From: UBA2638 sp046293135
Lineage (GTDB): Bacteria; Pseudomonadota; Alphaproteobacteria; Micavibrionales; Micavibrionaceae
Length of the DNA stretch: 64,000 bases
NCBI GenBank assembly: GCA_046293135.1
Contig: JBKBPR010000001.1
Span: 124,001-188,000 of the forward strand
Direction of reading: 5' to 3'
Under the pieces are notes generated by a model. The model saw only the letters and a list, made by a program, of their open reading frames with translations. It did not search any database and was not told where the DNA came from. The translations under genes were made by a program, and so were the position numbers. Positions 50,389-59,934 of the stretch are shown here, piece by piece (position 1 is the stretch's first letter; every line of letters begins with the position of its first letter).

Positions 50389-51327
50389 ATGGACTTATAC
50401 CGCACAATTCAGAGCTTTCCCGACAACGCCAAGGGCTGTGTTGTCGTGATCGGCAATTTTGACGGCGTGCATCGCGGTCATAAGATATTGCTGGAAACGG
50501 CGCGGAAGATCGCCGATCAAAAGGGTGCAAAGCTTGCGGTTTTGACATTCGAGCCGCATCCGCGCCGCCTGTTCAGACCTGATGATCCGCCGTTTCGTAT
50601 TACGCCCGCCGTCCTGAAGCGCGAGAAAATCAGCGAGTGCGGCGTTGATATCATGTTGGAGCTAAGCTTTGATTGGGATTTCGCCAGCCAGAGCGCGGAG
50701 CATTTTATCGACACAATCCTTAAAGATACTCTGGGCGCGGCGCATATTGTGGTCGGCTATGATTTTTGTTTCGGCCAGCTGCGCAAGGGCAATCCCGATA
50801 CCATCCGCGCCAGCGGGATTGAGGTTACGACCTTGGATAAAATCTGTGATGACGGCGATAGCGCCCTGTCATCGAGCCGTGTGCGCCAAGCCTTGCGGCA
50901 GGGGGATTTGGCGCTGGCCAATGATATTCTCGGCTGGAGCTGGGAATTGCGCGGGGAAATCGTCAAGGGCGATCAGCGCGGGCGGGAGCTTGGTTATCCG
51001 ACAGCCAATATGAGTCTTGGCGATTGCGTGCATCCGGCTTACGGGGTTTATGCGGTTCTGGCGCGAATTGAGGGCGAAGGCGAAGGCGCAAAAGAGTGGC
51101 TCAAAGGCGCGGCCAATATCGGTATTCGGCCAATGTTTGAAATCCCTACGGCGCAGGTGGAAACCTATCTTTTTGACTTTGACAGTGAAATTTACGGCAA
51201 GACCTTATGTGTCCGTCCGATCAAGCGTCTGCGCGGGGAAGCGAAATTTCATTCGCTGGAGGCCTTGATCGCGCAAATGGATGAGGATTGCAAACAAGCG
51301 CGGGATGTGTTGTTGCATCATGGCTGA
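50389..51327 (+). CDS. ribF: Bifunctional riboflavin kinase / FAD synthetase
   Basis: Makes FMN from riboflavin and then FAD. It is 312 residues from ATG 50389, before DLYRTIQSF; the frame extends 25 codons upstream without support. The N-terminal nucleotidyltransferase has VIGNFDGVHRGHKILLE and GYDFCFGQLRKGN with SSSRVRQALRQG. The C-terminal flavokinase domain has GRELGYPTANMSL and IGIRPMF. It is followed with an 8-base overlap by the AEC transporter. Confidence 0.96.
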   Translation: MDLYRTIQSFPDNAKGCVVVIGNFDGVHRGHKILLETARKIADQKGAKLAVLTFEPHPRRLFRPDDPPFRITPAVLKREKISECGVDIMLELSFDWDFASQSAEHFIDTILKDTLGAAHIVVGYDFCFGQLRKGNPDTIRASGIEVTTLDKICDDGDSALSSSRVRQALRQGDLALANDILGWSWELRGEIVKGDQRGRELGYPTANMSLGDCVHPAYGVYAVLARIEGEGEGAKEWLKGAANIGIRPMFEIPTAQVETYLFDFDSEIYGKTLCVRPIKRLRGEAKFHSLEALIAQMDEDCKQARDVLLHHG

Positions 51328-52249
51328 TCTTCTTATCCTTCTGATTGCCAATATCATTCCGCTTTACGGTTTGATCGCGCTGGGTTTTATTGCCGGAAAA
51401 TGGCTTGATGTGAATTTGCATTCCATCGCCATTATCGCGATTTATATCCTCGCCCCCGTTGTGAATTTCGGCGCTTTGGCAAAGATGGAATTCTCGCCCG
51501 AATATATCGCCTTGCCGGTGACGTTGTTTTGCGCCTCAGCGGTGATCGGGCTGACCTTCTATAACCTTGCCCGCATCATGTGGCGCAGCAATTACGCCAA
51601 TCTGATCGGCATGTCGAGCGTGGTCGGCAATACGATGTATTTCGGCCTTCCCGTTGTTCTTGCATTATTGGGGCCGCAATGGGCGGGGGTTTATGCGCTC
51701 ATGAATCTGGGCGTGTTCCTGAATGAGGTCGGTTTGGGCTATTTCTTCGGTGCGCGCGGTCAGGCCACGGTCAAGGGCGCGATCATCAAGGTGCTCAAAC
51801 TGCCCGTTATCTATGCGATTGTGCTGGGGCTTTTGTATAATCTGAGCGGCTTTGATTTGCCTGAAGCCTTCTTGCGCTATTGGGAATATGCGATCGGGGC
51901 ATGGGTGTTTATCGGCATGATGATTATCGGCGTTGCGCTTTCCAAGCTGGAGCGGTTGCAGCTTGATTGGAAGCTGATGGCCAATCTGTTCGCCGCAAAA
52001 TTCATGGCCTGGCCGCTGGTCGGCTTAGCGATGGTGCTGGCCGATATGCATATATTCGGCCTTTTCAGCCTTGAGGTTTACCAGCTTATCGTGATTATCA
52101 CCGCCGTCCCGCTGGCTGGCAATTTGGTAGCCTATGCGGCGACGCTCAACCTGCACCCTGAAAAAGCGGCGGCAGCGGTGCTGGTCAGCACGGTTTTGGG
52201 CATTTTCACCGTTCCCGCCGCCGTGGTGCTGTTGCAGTTGATTTCATAA
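51320..52249 (+). CDS. AEC family (auxin efflux carrier-like) transporter
   Basis: An inner-membrane permease of about 309 residues and about ten hydrophobic segments from ATG 51320, which overlaps the ribF stop region. Typical features: ILLIANIIPLYGLIALGFIAGKWLDV, a conserved MSSVVGNTMYFGLPVVLALLG half-helix, and a C-terminal TAVPLAGNLVAYAATLNLHPEKAAAAVLVSTVLGI. These families move dicarboxylates or auxin-like acids; the substrate here is unknown. It lies 66 bases upstream of ileS. Confidence 0.92.
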   Translation: MADLLILLIANIIPLYGLIALGFIAGKWLDVNLHSIAIIAIYILAPVVNFGALAKMEFSPEYIALPVTLFCASAVIGLTFYNLARIMWRSNYANLIGMSSVVGNTMYFGLPVVLALLGPQWAGVYALMNLGVFLNEVGLGYFFGARGQATVKGAIIKVLKLPVIYAIVLGLLYNLSGFDLPEAFLRYWEYAIGAWVFIGMMIIGVALSKLERLQLDWKLMANLFAAKFMAWPLVGLAMVLADMHIFGLFSLEVYQLIVIITAVPLAGNLVAYAATLNLHPEKAAAAVLVSTVLGIFTVPAAVVLLQLIS

Positions 52250-52315
52250 CGTGAATACAGCATAGTAGCAGCTTAGCATTAGGGCTGAAACCAACAATCC
52301 AGAGAACAACGAGCC

Positions 52316-55171
52316 ATGACCGACACCACAAAGGACGCCGCGCAGGACAAATACCGCGACACGGTTTTTTTGCCGAAAACCGAATTTCCGATGCGCGGAG
52401 GCTTGCCGCAAAAAGAGCCTGAAATTCTGGCGCGTTGGGCGGAGATGGATCTTTATACCAAAGTCCGCAAAGAATCCGCCGGCAAGACAAAATGGGTGCT
52501 GCATGACGGCCCGCCATACGCCAACGGCAATATTCACATGGGGCATGCGGTCAATAAAATTCTCAAAGATGTTGTGGTGCGCTCGCGCCAGATGCTTGGC
52601 CATGATGCGCCCTATGTGCCGGGTTGGGACTGCCACGGACTGCCGATTGAATGGAAGATCGAGGAACAATACCGCGAAAAAGGCTTGGACAAGGACGCTG
52701 TCGAGCCGCTCGCCTTTCGTAAGGAATGCCGCGAATTTGCGCAAAAATGGGTTGATATTCAATCAGAGCAGTTCCAGCGCTTGGGCGTTAGCGGTGATTG
52801 GACGAAGCCCTATCTGACCATGGATTTGAAATCCGAAGGCAAGATTGTCCGCGAGATTCACAAATTCGCGCAAAATGGCGGACTGTATCGCGGCGCCAAG
52901 CCCGTAATGTGGTCGGTGGTGGAAAAAACGGCTCTCGCCGAGGCCGAAGTGGAATATAAAGAGCATAAATCCGTCACGATTTGGGTTAAGTTTCCTGTGA
53001 TCAGTTCCCCGCTTGCCGAGCTGGTCGGGGCGGATATTGTCATTTGGACGACAACGCCTTGGACGATCCCGTCCAATCGCGCATTGGCGTATGGCGAGAA
53101 TATTGAATACGGCATTTATGAATTGCCCGACGGTCAAAAAATCGCCATTGCGCAGTCATTGGCGGAAAGTGTTAAGGCTGCGGCAAAGATTGAAATTGAA
53201 AACTGGACGCCGATTAAAACGTTTCTGGGTTCGGAAATTGCGGGTACGGTTTGCGCGCATCCGTTGCGCGAGCAAGGTTACGATTTCGATGTTCCTGCAT
53301 TGATGGGTGATTTTGTCACCGATGAGGCGGGGACGGGGTTTGTGCATATCGCGCCGGGTCATGGTGAGGATGATTATTACCTCTATACGCGTCATTTCGG
53401 TATTCAGGCCGTACCAGACAACATCACCGATGACGGGAATTTCCGTGAGCATGTTCCGCTATTTGCGGGGCTTGAGGTCTATACGCAAAAGGGCGAAATG
53501 GGTCAGGGCAATTTTGCCGTTCTCAAGGCGTTGCAGGAGTTGGGCATGCTGCTTGCCAAAGGTTCGCTGAAACACGAATATCCGCATAGCTGGCGTTCCA
53601 AAGCGCCGCTGATTTTCCGCACCACGCCGCAATGGTTTATTGCGATGGATGGTCAGGGCAAATTGCGCGAAACCGCGCTTAAGTCCATCAAGGAAACCCA
53701 ATGGGTTCCGCCAAAGGGGGAGGCGCGGATTACCGCGATGATCGCGGCGCGGCCTGATTGGTGTATTTCCCGCCAACGCGCTTGGGGTGTGCCGATTGCG
53801 CTGTTTGTGAACAAGGAAAGCAAAGAAATTTTGAATGATGAGGCGGTGTTTGAACGTATTGCCGCGACATTCGAGGCCGAAGGCTCGGATGCATGGTGGG
53901 ACGATAAGAAATTCCCTGCCTCCTATTTCCTTGGCGATCAATATAACCCCGATGAGTATGAGCAGATTTTTGACATTGTGGATGTCTGGTTTGAATCGGG
54001 CTCGACCCATGCCTTTGTTTGCGAGGAGCGCGAGGATTTGCGCAGCCCCGCTGATTTATACCTTGAAGGCTCCGACCAGCATCGCGGCTGGTTCCATTCA
54101 TCCTTGCTGGAGAGCTGCGGCACGCGGGGAAAAGCGCCGTATAAGGCGGTGCTGACGCATGGTTTCGTGCTCGATGAAAAGGGCTATAAAATGTCCAAAT
54201 CCTTGGGCAATGTCGTTGACCCGCTCAAGGTGATGGAGGAAAGCGGCGCGGATATTTTGCGGCTGTGGACGGTGAGTTCGGATTATTCCGAGGATATTCG
54301 TATCGGCAAGGATGCGTTGAAAAATACGGGCGATCTGTATCGCCGTATCCGCAATACGCTGCGCTTTTTGCTTGGCGCGATTGACGGTTTGACGCAGGAG
54401 GAGAAAGTTGACCTGACCGACCCCGCAACGCTGCCCGAATTGGAGCAACTCGTTTTGCATCAGCTGAGTGCGATGGATGCCAAGGTGAGGGGATATGTCG
54501 AGGCGTATGATTTCTTGCGGCTGGCGAAATGTTTGCACGATTTTTGTAATGAGGAGCTATCGGCGTTTTATTTTGATATTCGCAAAGACCGCCTGTATTG
54601 CGATGATCCTCAATCCTTTGAGCGCCGCGCCTGCCGCAGTGTGATGGCCGAGATTTTCAACTGTTTGAGCGCTTGGCTGGCGCCGATTTTGTGCTTCACA
54701 GCCGATGAGGCCTGGAGCCACCGCCCCGCTGGAATCTTCGAAGACGTGCCGAGCGTCCACTTGCGCGATTTCCCCGCTTTGCCTGAGAATTGGCAGAATG
54801 AAACGCTGGCGGAAAAGTGGGGTGAGATTATGAAGATCAGAGACCTCGTTTTGGGTGAAATTGAACCATATCGTCAAAACAAAACTCTTGGCTCATCGTT
54901 GGAGGCCAAAGTGCGGATGAATATTGCTGCAGAATATGCGCATCTCATCAATAAAATTGATCTGGCTGAAATTTGTATCGTCTCGCAATTTGAGATCGGA
55001 GATGATGAGCGTGAAACATATTCGATTTCTCATGGCGGTATTCAAAAAGCCGAGGGCGAGAAATGCCAGCGCTGTTGGAAAGTCTTGCCTGAAGTTGCCG
55101 AGCATGGCGAGTTGTGCAAGCGCTGCGCCGATGTCGGGGCGGTGAAAAACATCACCAGCAAAGCGGCCTAA
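52316..55171 (+). CDS. ileS: Isoleucyl-tRNA synthetase
   Basis: Charges tRNA-Ile. It has 951 residues with class I features: a HIGH-type sequence PYANGNIHMGHAVNKILKD near residue 66, the editing (CP1) domain with WTTTPWTIPSNRALAYG, and GYKMSKSLGNVVDPL (KMSKS). The C-terminal zinc site is CQRCWKVLPEVAEHGELCKRC. The zinc-containing, full-length architecture is the usual bacterial type. It is convergent with ppx, overlapping by 4 bases. Confidence 0.98.
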   Translation: MTDTTKDAAQDKYRDTVFLPKTEFPMRGGLPQKEPEILARWAEMDLYTKVRKESAGKTKWVLHDGPPYANGNIHMGHAVNKILKDVVVRSRQMLGHDAPYVPGWDCHGLPIEWKIEEQYREKGLDKDAVEPLAFRKECREFAQKWVDIQSEQFQRLGVSGDWTKPYLTMDLKSEGKIVREIHKFAQNGGLYRGAKPVMWSVVEKTALAEAEVEYKEHKSVTIWVKFPVISSPLAELVGADIVIWTTTPWTIPSNRALAYGENIEYGIYELPDGQKIAIAQSLAESVKAAAKIEIENWTPIKTFLGSEIAGTVCAHPLREQGYDFDVPALMGDFVTDEAGTGFVHIAPGHGEDDYYLYTRHFGIQAVPDNITDDGNFREHVPLFAGLEVYTQKGEMGQGNFAVLKALQELGMLLAKGSLKHEYPHSWRSKAPLIFRTTPQWFIAMDGQGKLRETALKSIKETQWVPPKGEARITAMIAARPDWCISRQRAWGVPIALFVNKESKEILNDEAVFERIAATFEAEGSDAWWDDKKFPASYFLGDQYNPDEYEQIFDIVDVWFESGSTHAFVCEEREDLRSPADLYLEGSDQHRGWFHSSLLESCGTRGKAPYKAVLTHGFVLDEKGYKMSKSLGNVVDPLKVMEESGADILRLWTVSSDYSEDIRIGKDALKNTGDLYRRIRNTLRFLLGAIDGLTQEEKVDLTDPATLPELEQLVLHQLSAMDAKVRGYVEAYDFLRLAKCLHDFCNEELSAFYFDIRKDRLYCDDPQSFERRACRSVMAEIFNCLSAWLAPILCFTADEAWSHRPAGIFEDVPSVHLRDFPALPENWQNETLAEKWGEIMKIRDLVLGEIEPYRQNKTLGSSLEAKVRMNIAAEYAHLINKIDLAEICIVSQFEIGDDERETYSISHGGIQKAEGEKCQRCWKVLPEVAEHGELCKRCADVGAVKNITSKAA

Positions 55172-56100
55172 AGCCGTCCGTCGAGATAGGCTTGCAGCAA
55201 CCCTTCGCGCAGGCCGGAGGTCGAAACAATCACCGTTTTAACCGCCAAAGCGGGCAGCATATGCGTCATAAGCTTGGCGGCGATCGGCATGAGTTCGGAG
55301 CGTTTTTGCTCGAAATGGAAATGCTTGATGAAATAGGCAGGCGGCTTGTCGGCCATTGATTGTGAGAACTCTATCAGCGTTTCAGCCTTGATTTTCAGGC
55401 CATGCACATCGGTGTTTTTCTTGCCCTTGGCCATCAGCAGCGCTTGCCCGAGCGCCCGCCACGTTCCGCCGATCACATAAAAATTCTTCTTGCCCGCAAA
55501 GTCCTTGGGCAGCGCTTCAAGGTTTTGGGTGATATAGGCATCGGGATTATCGCGCGCCTCAACCCGCAAAACCCCCAGCCTTGTTGTAATTTTTGTGCCG
55601 ATATGCCCCTTTTTCAGCAGGGCGAGTTCGAGCGAGCCGCCGCCCAGATCGCCCACAATACCGTTAGCTTTTGGGAAGGCGGCAACCACGCCAAGCGCGG
55701 CCAGCTCGGCCTCTTCCTCACCGCTGATGATTTTGAGCGGAATATCCAGCGCCGTGCGAATGTCTTGGGCGAAATCCTCGCCATCCTGCGCATCGCGCAT
55801 TGCGGCGGTGGCGATGGCCGCAATCTCGGTGATGTCCATAGCATTGCACAGAGCCTTAAACCCCGCCAGAGTGCGCAAAGTGCGTTCCTTGGCTTCGGGG
55901 TTGAGGCGGTTGGTGCGTTCCAGATCGCGCCCCAGCCCGCACATAATCTTTTCGTTGAAGATTGGCGGCTCACCGATATAAGGCGGCTCGAAAACCACCA
56001 TCCTCACGGAGTTCGAGCCGATATCGAACAAAGCTATGCGACCATCGCGCATGGCCGAAGCATCAGTGATAGCGTTTGAGATAGAGGCGTGCGAGGTCAT
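55168..56100 (-). CDS. ppx: Ppx/GppA family phosphatase (exopolyphosphatase-like)
   Basis: An ASKHA-fold enzyme of 310 residues. ALFDIGSNSVRMVVFEPP is the phosphate-1 motif, IAAIATAAMRDAQDGEDF and IISGEEEAELAALGVVAAFPKANGIVGDLGGGSLELALL are family blocks. It lacks the C-terminal HD-like domain of long Ppx proteins, so it corresponds to the short alphaproteobacterial form. Its ATG overlaps the ppk stop (ATGA), so polyphosphate synthesis and breakdown are coded together. GppA (pppGpp hydrolase) activity is also possible. Confidence 0.92.
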   Translation of the reverse strand: MTSHASISNAITDASAMRDGRIALFDIGSNSVRMVVFEPPYIGEPPIFNEKIMCGLGRDLERTNRLNPEAKERTLRTLAGFKALCNAMDITEIAAIATAAMRDAQDGEDFAQDIRTALDIPLKIISGEEEAELAALGVVAAFPKANGIVGDLGGGSLELALLKKGHIGTKITTRLGVLRVEARDNPDAYITQNLEALPKDFAGKKNFYVIGGTWRALGQALLMAKGKKNTDVHGLKIKAETLIEFSQSMADKPPAYFIKHFHFEQKRSELMPIAAKLMTHMLPALAVKTVIVSTSGLREGLLQAYLDGRL

Positions 56101-58328
56101 GCGTTCGAGCTTTTCTTCTTGGTCTTCTTTTTGGCTAATTTTTTGGCGGAAGCGAATTGCAGGCGCGGCGGCATCGGCGCATCTTCAAGCGCACTGCCCC
56201 GCCCCGAAAGCGAGGGGTTGTTCATGAAATAATCATGGGCGCAGAAGGATTCCTCATCCGATTGCATCCGATGATAGCTGCCGTCATAGCGCAGTTCCCA
56301 GCTTTGCTTGGTGTCCTTGAGATTGGCGACCATGATCTGGTCAAGGATTTGTTTGTGAACGGTCGGATTATCAATCGGTACGAGCGCTTCGATCCGCCGC
56401 CCCAAATTGCGCATCATCATATCGGCTGAGGAAATATAGACCAGCGCCTCACGCGACGGCAGGCGGTGGCCGTTGCCGAAGCAGTAAATCCGCGAATGCT
56501 CCAGAAAGCGCCCGACAATGCTGCGGACGCGGATATTATCGGAAAAGCCCGGAATGCCGGGGCGAAGCGTACAGCCGCCGCGCACAACCAGTTCAATCTC
56601 CACACCGGCCTGTGAGGCTTCATAAAGCTTATCCACCATCCGCGAGTCGAGCAGGGAGTTACACTTGAACCAGATATGGGCGGGCTTTCCGGCCTTGGCA
56701 AAGGCGATTTCCTTATCGATCAGATCGGTGATTTTTTCGCGCATATTATATGGTGAAATCGCGAGTTTTTTGAGGTTATGCGGCGGGGCATAACCCGTCA
56801 TATAATTGAACATGATCGCCGCATCATGGCACAGATCGGTGTTGCAGGTAAAATAGGACAGGTCGGTGTAAATCCGCGCATTGGTCGGGTGATAATTGCC
56901 TGTGCCGAAATGGGCATAGCTGCGCAAGCGTTTGCCCTCGCGCCTCACGATCAGCGAGAGCTTGGCGTGGGTTTTCAAATTCATGAAGCCGTAAACGACC
57001 TGAACGCCCGCCCGTTCCAGATCGCGCGCCCAGCGGATATTGGCCTCTTCGTCAAACCGCGCTTTTAGCTCGACAAGGGCGATCACGGTTTTGCCGTTCT
57101 CCGCCGCCTCGATCAAGGCCTTGACGATGGGCGAGTCTTTAGAGGTGCGGTAAAGCGTTTGTTTGATGGAAACAACATCCGCGTCGTTTGCGGCTTGGCG
57201 CAAAAACTCCACAACCACATCAAAGCTTTCATAAGGGTGGTGAATGACGATGTCCTTATGGCGGATGGCATCAAAACAATCCCCGCCAAATTCGCGGATC
57301 CGTTCGGGATATCGGGCATCATAGGGTTTGAACAGCATATGCGGGCGCTCATCGGTGATAAGCTCCTGAACAGCATTCATGCCCAGCAGCCCGTCAACCA
57401 GATAGATTTGCTGCGGCTGTACGCCGAGCTGTTCGATCAAAAAATCGAGCGCCTCAGGGTTGATTTTGTGATGGGCGCTGAGATGGATGACGCGGCCACG
57501 GCGGCGTTGCTTGAGCGCGCTTTCGAAGGTGAGCACAAGGTCTTCGGCGTCTTCGGCAATCTCCATTTCGCTATCACGGATAATCCGAAACATATCGTAT
57601 TGAATAACGGTGAGCGGTTTCGGGAATAGCAAATCAATGAAATGCATAATCACTTTTTCGATCAGGATATAGCGCGGCGTATCCCCCGGTAGGCGTATAA
57701 AGCGATCCAAAACGGAGGGTATCTGAATGAGGGCGTGGAAGCTCTCATTGTCGCTCTCATCATGGATTTGCAGCGCAATGCTTAACCCCTTATTGGGGAT
57801 GAACGGAAAGGGATGCGCGGGGTCAACCGCAATCGGGGTCAGCAGCGGCATGATGTCCAGCTCGAATTTTTTCTGTAGCCATTTCACATCGCTTTTGCGC
57901 AAATCTTCCCGCGCCAGAATTTTGATATTTTCCTGCCGCAACTCCTGATTGAGATCGCTCCAGCTATGCTGAATATCTTCCAGCATGATGCGGGCGCGGG
58001 CGCGGATGGCTTCAAGCTGCTGTTGGGCGGTTTGGCCGTCAATGCTGCGTTCGCTGACGCCGGCGCGGACTTGCGCCTTCAGACCCGCCACGCGCACCAT
58101 ATAAAATTCATCGAGATTGCTGGCGGCGATGGACAAGAACCGCACGCGTTCGAATAGCGGATGGGCGAGGTTATTGGCCTCTTCCAAAACGCGCTGATTG
58201 AAGGCAAGCCATGATAGCTCGCGGTTTAAAAACCGCTCCGGCATGGTTTTGAGCGCCTCAAAATCCAGCGTCTCAAGGTCAAGGCGCAAACTTTGATCGG
58301 GGTGGAATGACGGGGTGATTTTATCCAT
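56097..58328 (-). CDS. ppk1: Polyphosphate kinase 1
   Basis: Reversibly polymerises ATP gamma-phosphate into polyphosphate. It has 743 residues. The N-terminal domain starts at FLNRELSWLAFNQRVLEEA. Head and catalytic domains follow, with the autophosphorylated His region YAHFGTGNYHPTNARIYTDLSYFTCN and VELKARFDEEANIRWARDLERAGVQVVYG. The C-terminal end is Lys-rich (KKLAKKKTKKKSSNA). It lies directly upstream of ppx in a two-gene operon. Confidence 0.97.
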   Translation of the reverse strand: MDKITPSFHPDQSLRLDLETLDFEALKTMPERFLNRELSWLAFNQRVLEEANNLAHPLFERVRFLSIAASNLDEFYMVRVAGLKAQVRAGVSERSIDGQTAQQQLEAIRARARIMLEDIQHSWSDLNQELRQENIKILAREDLRKSDVKWLQKKFELDIMPLLTPIAVDPAHPFPFIPNKGLSIALQIHDESDNESFHALIQIPSVLDRFIRLPGDTPRYILIEKVIMHFIDLLFPKPLTVIQYDMFRIIRDSEMEIAEDAEDLVLTFESALKQRRRGRVIHLSAHHKINPEALDFLIEQLGVQPQQIYLVDGLLGMNAVQELITDERPHMLFKPYDARYPERIREFGGDCFDAIRHKDIVIHHPYESFDVVVEFLRQAANDADVVSIKQTLYRTSKDSPIVKALIEAAENGKTVIALVELKARFDEEANIRWARDLERAGVQVVYGFMNLKTHAKLSLIVRREGKRLRSYAHFGTGNYHPTNARIYTDLSYFTCNTDLCHDAAIMFNYMTGYAPPHNLKKLAISPYNMREKITDLIDKEIAFAKAGKPAHIWFKCNSLLDSRMVDKLYEASQAGVEIELVVRGGCTLRPGIPGFSDNIRVRSIVGRFLEHSRIYCFGNGHRLPSREALVYISSADMMMRNLGRRIEALVPIDNPTVHKQILDQIMVANLKDTKQSWELRYDGSYHRMQSDEESFCAHDYFMNNPSLSGRGSALEDAPMPPRLQFASAKKLAKKKTKKKSSNA

Positions 58329-58464
58329 TGGCGTTCTGTATTTCGCGGATCATGGCTACAAAGACAAAAGTAAAATAATAAAATGATAACTCATTATAGC
58401 AGTTATGAAACGCGCTGTCGTGTTTCTATTTTTATTCGCTGTATTTTGAACTGGTCGCGCAGTT

Positions 58465-59112
58465 TTAGCGCTGCTTTTTTATAAGAACGCGGATGTGATC
58501 CTGCCCGTTTTTGGCGCGGTATTTCTCGTAATATTGCTGGTGATAATCCTCGCCCATCCAGAAAGTTTGTGCTTCGGACACTTTGGTTACGATGGGCGCG
58601 TTATAGATTTTCTCGGCATCGATTTTGGTGATGGTTTCGGTGGCGATATTGCGCTCTTGCTCGGTGCGGTAAAAAATCTCGGAACGATATTGCGTGCCGA
58701 TATCAACGCCCTGACGGTTTAGTTGTGTCGGGTCATGCGCCTTGCGTAAAAAATGATCGACCAAAGCGCCATAGCTGATTTTATCGGGATCATAAAAGAC
58801 CTCGATAACCTCGGCATGGCCTGTCTTTCCGGTGGTGATCTGGTCATAGGTGACGTTCTCGACATGGCCGCCCATATAGCCGACTTGCGTGTATAAAACG
58901 CCGCTCAGGGCGCGAAATTCACTTTCCAAACACCAGAAACAGCCGCCGCCCAAAATAATGCTGGGCGTATTTTCAGGCAGTTGCGATTTATCAGTCATCA
59001 AATGCTCTCCTTGCTTGAGCAGGCCTTGCCCCGCGCGCGTATGGCCGCCGCTGAAAAACAGCACCGCGCCCGCGATTACAATCAAAACTGCACAAACATA
59101 TATCAATTTCAT
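58465..59112 (-). CDS. msrA: Peptide-methionine (S)-S-oxide reductase with N-terminal membrane anchor
   Basis: Repairs oxidised methionine in proteins. It is 215 residues from ATG 59112. An N-terminal hydrophobic segment (LIYVCAVLIVIAGAVLFFSGG) places the domain in the periplasm or on the outer face of the membrane. The catalytic motif GGGCFWCLES follows, and EVIEVFYDPDKISYGALVDHFLRKAHDPTQLNRQGVDIGTQYRS confirms MsrA. AAAGG lies upstream of ATG. It is divergent from the ampD region. Confidence 0.94.
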   Translation of the reverse strand: MKLIYVCAVLIVIAGAVLFFSGGHTRAGQGLLKQGEHLMTDKSQLPENTPSIILGGGCFWCLESEFRALSGVLYTQVGYMGGHVENVTYDQITTGKTGHAEVIEVFYDPDKISYGALVDHFLRKAHDPTQLNRQGVDIGTQYRSEIFYRTEQERNIATETITKIDAEKIYNAPIVTKVSEAQTFWMGEDYHQQYYEKYRAKNGQDHIRVLIKKQR

Positions 59113-59177
59113 AGCGAAACCTTTTGTTTTTATTGATATAGTACGTGGAAGGACACAAAGCGAGAGCCGCCCCAAAA

Positions 59178-59291
59178 ATGTTCACCCGATTTTCATTTCC
59201 GTTTATGAAGCGCCGCCGCTGGCGCTCCGAAAATTACAATGAGCGCAAAGTTTGGAAGTGTATAGCTGTAAACTCATATCAAGAAGGATAA
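59178..59291 (+). pseudogene. Cut-off ampD 5' fragment left of the inserted element
   Basis: A 37-codon frame (MFTRFSFPFMKRRRW then RSENYNERKV) that matches the start of the intact ampD downstream over WRSENYNERKV. It then runs into 12 unrelated codons and a stop. The shared DNA is 30 identical bases (59219-59248 versus 59964-59993), then one mismatch and GTTT. The natural reading is that the original ampD began here at 59178 (or at ATG 59205) and was split by the element occupying 59249-59963. Confidence 0.75.
59219..59248. repeat. Left 30-bp direct repeat (possible att site)
   Basis: CTGGCGCTCCGAAAATTACA followed by ATGAGCGCAA, identical to 59964-59993. One mismatch later, GTTT also matches, giving 34 of 35 positions. 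It lies in the ampD coding frame in both copies. Confidence 0.9.
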
Positions 59292-59357
59292 AATCCTTAA
59301 TCAATTTTATTATTTGATCTACTATGCTTATGAGCTAACTTATTAAGGGACGGAAAT

Positions 59358-59921
59358 ATGTTGAAAATTTTCAGTTTTTTTCGGAATGAAACTAAAAATT
59401 TAGTTGATGTAAAAAATGATTCGTTTTCAGAATTAGAAAAACCTATTGAAAATTACTTATTTGATGAAATAAAAGCATCTGATTATGTAAAATCCTCAGG
59501 TTGTGATACCCTGATACAGCACCTTACTCATAAAATAAATTTATTTAAGGATGGTAATTTATTAACGAATGAAGAAAAAAAATCTCTAGGCTTAAATGTA
59601 AAAATGAATATTAGCTGGGAGTTTGTAAACCTGCTAACTTCAGATGGTTTAAATTTAAAGAATCCTAAATTTATTACTCAAGATATTTATAACAGGGCTT
59701 GGGCTTTAAAGAGGCGCGATGATTCATTTTACCAAGCTATTAGGGTTGGGGTAAAAAAATTCACTTTAAACGAATGTGGTGATGAAAGTGAATGCGAATG
59801 GTGCAAAAGTGTTTTTGGACATGAGTTTGATGTGTCAATATTGGAAATAATTAAGGAAAATTGTAAGTGTGTTCCATATAGTAAGGCTTTCATTGCTCCA
59901 GTTATAGAATTTCAAAAATAA
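59358..59921 (+). CDS. Hypothetical AT-rich cargo protein of the ampD insertion, 187 aa
   Basis: The protein is Lys/Asn/Ile/Phe-rich, as expected from its base composition, and has no signal peptide. The C-terminal third carries clustered Cys/His residues: NECGDESECEWCKSVFGHEFDV, then ENCKCVPYSKAF. The C-x4-C-x2-C...H...C-x-C spacing could hold zinc. It loosely resembles the CxxC...NCRC tail of SPP1 gp7-like phage head morphogenesis proteins, but the resemblance is too short to assign. A good Shine-Dalgarno-like AAGGGACGG precedes the ATG. The codon use is unlike its neighbours, so it is probably acquired. Confidence 0.65.
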   Translation: MLKIFSFFRNETKNLVDVKNDSFSELEKPIENYLFDEIKASDYVKSSGCDTLIQHLTHKINLFKDGNLLTNEEKKSLGLNVKMNISWEFVNLLTSDGLNLKNPKFITQDIYNRAWALKRRDDSFYQAIRVGVKKFTLNECGDESECEWCKSVFGHEFDVSILEIIKENCKCVPYSKAFIAPVIEFQK

Positions 59922-59934
59922 CTTATATTTTTAT

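Noticed and set aside
59178..59291. Independent small gene
   Set aside because: Its coding match to the ampD start and the 30-bp direct repeat show it is a cut-off ampD fragment, not a separate gene.
59358..59921. Phage head morphogenesis (SPP1 gp7-like) identity for the AT-rich cargo gene
   Set aside because: Only a short Cys pattern is similar; the rest of the protein shows no resemblance, so it stays hypothetical.
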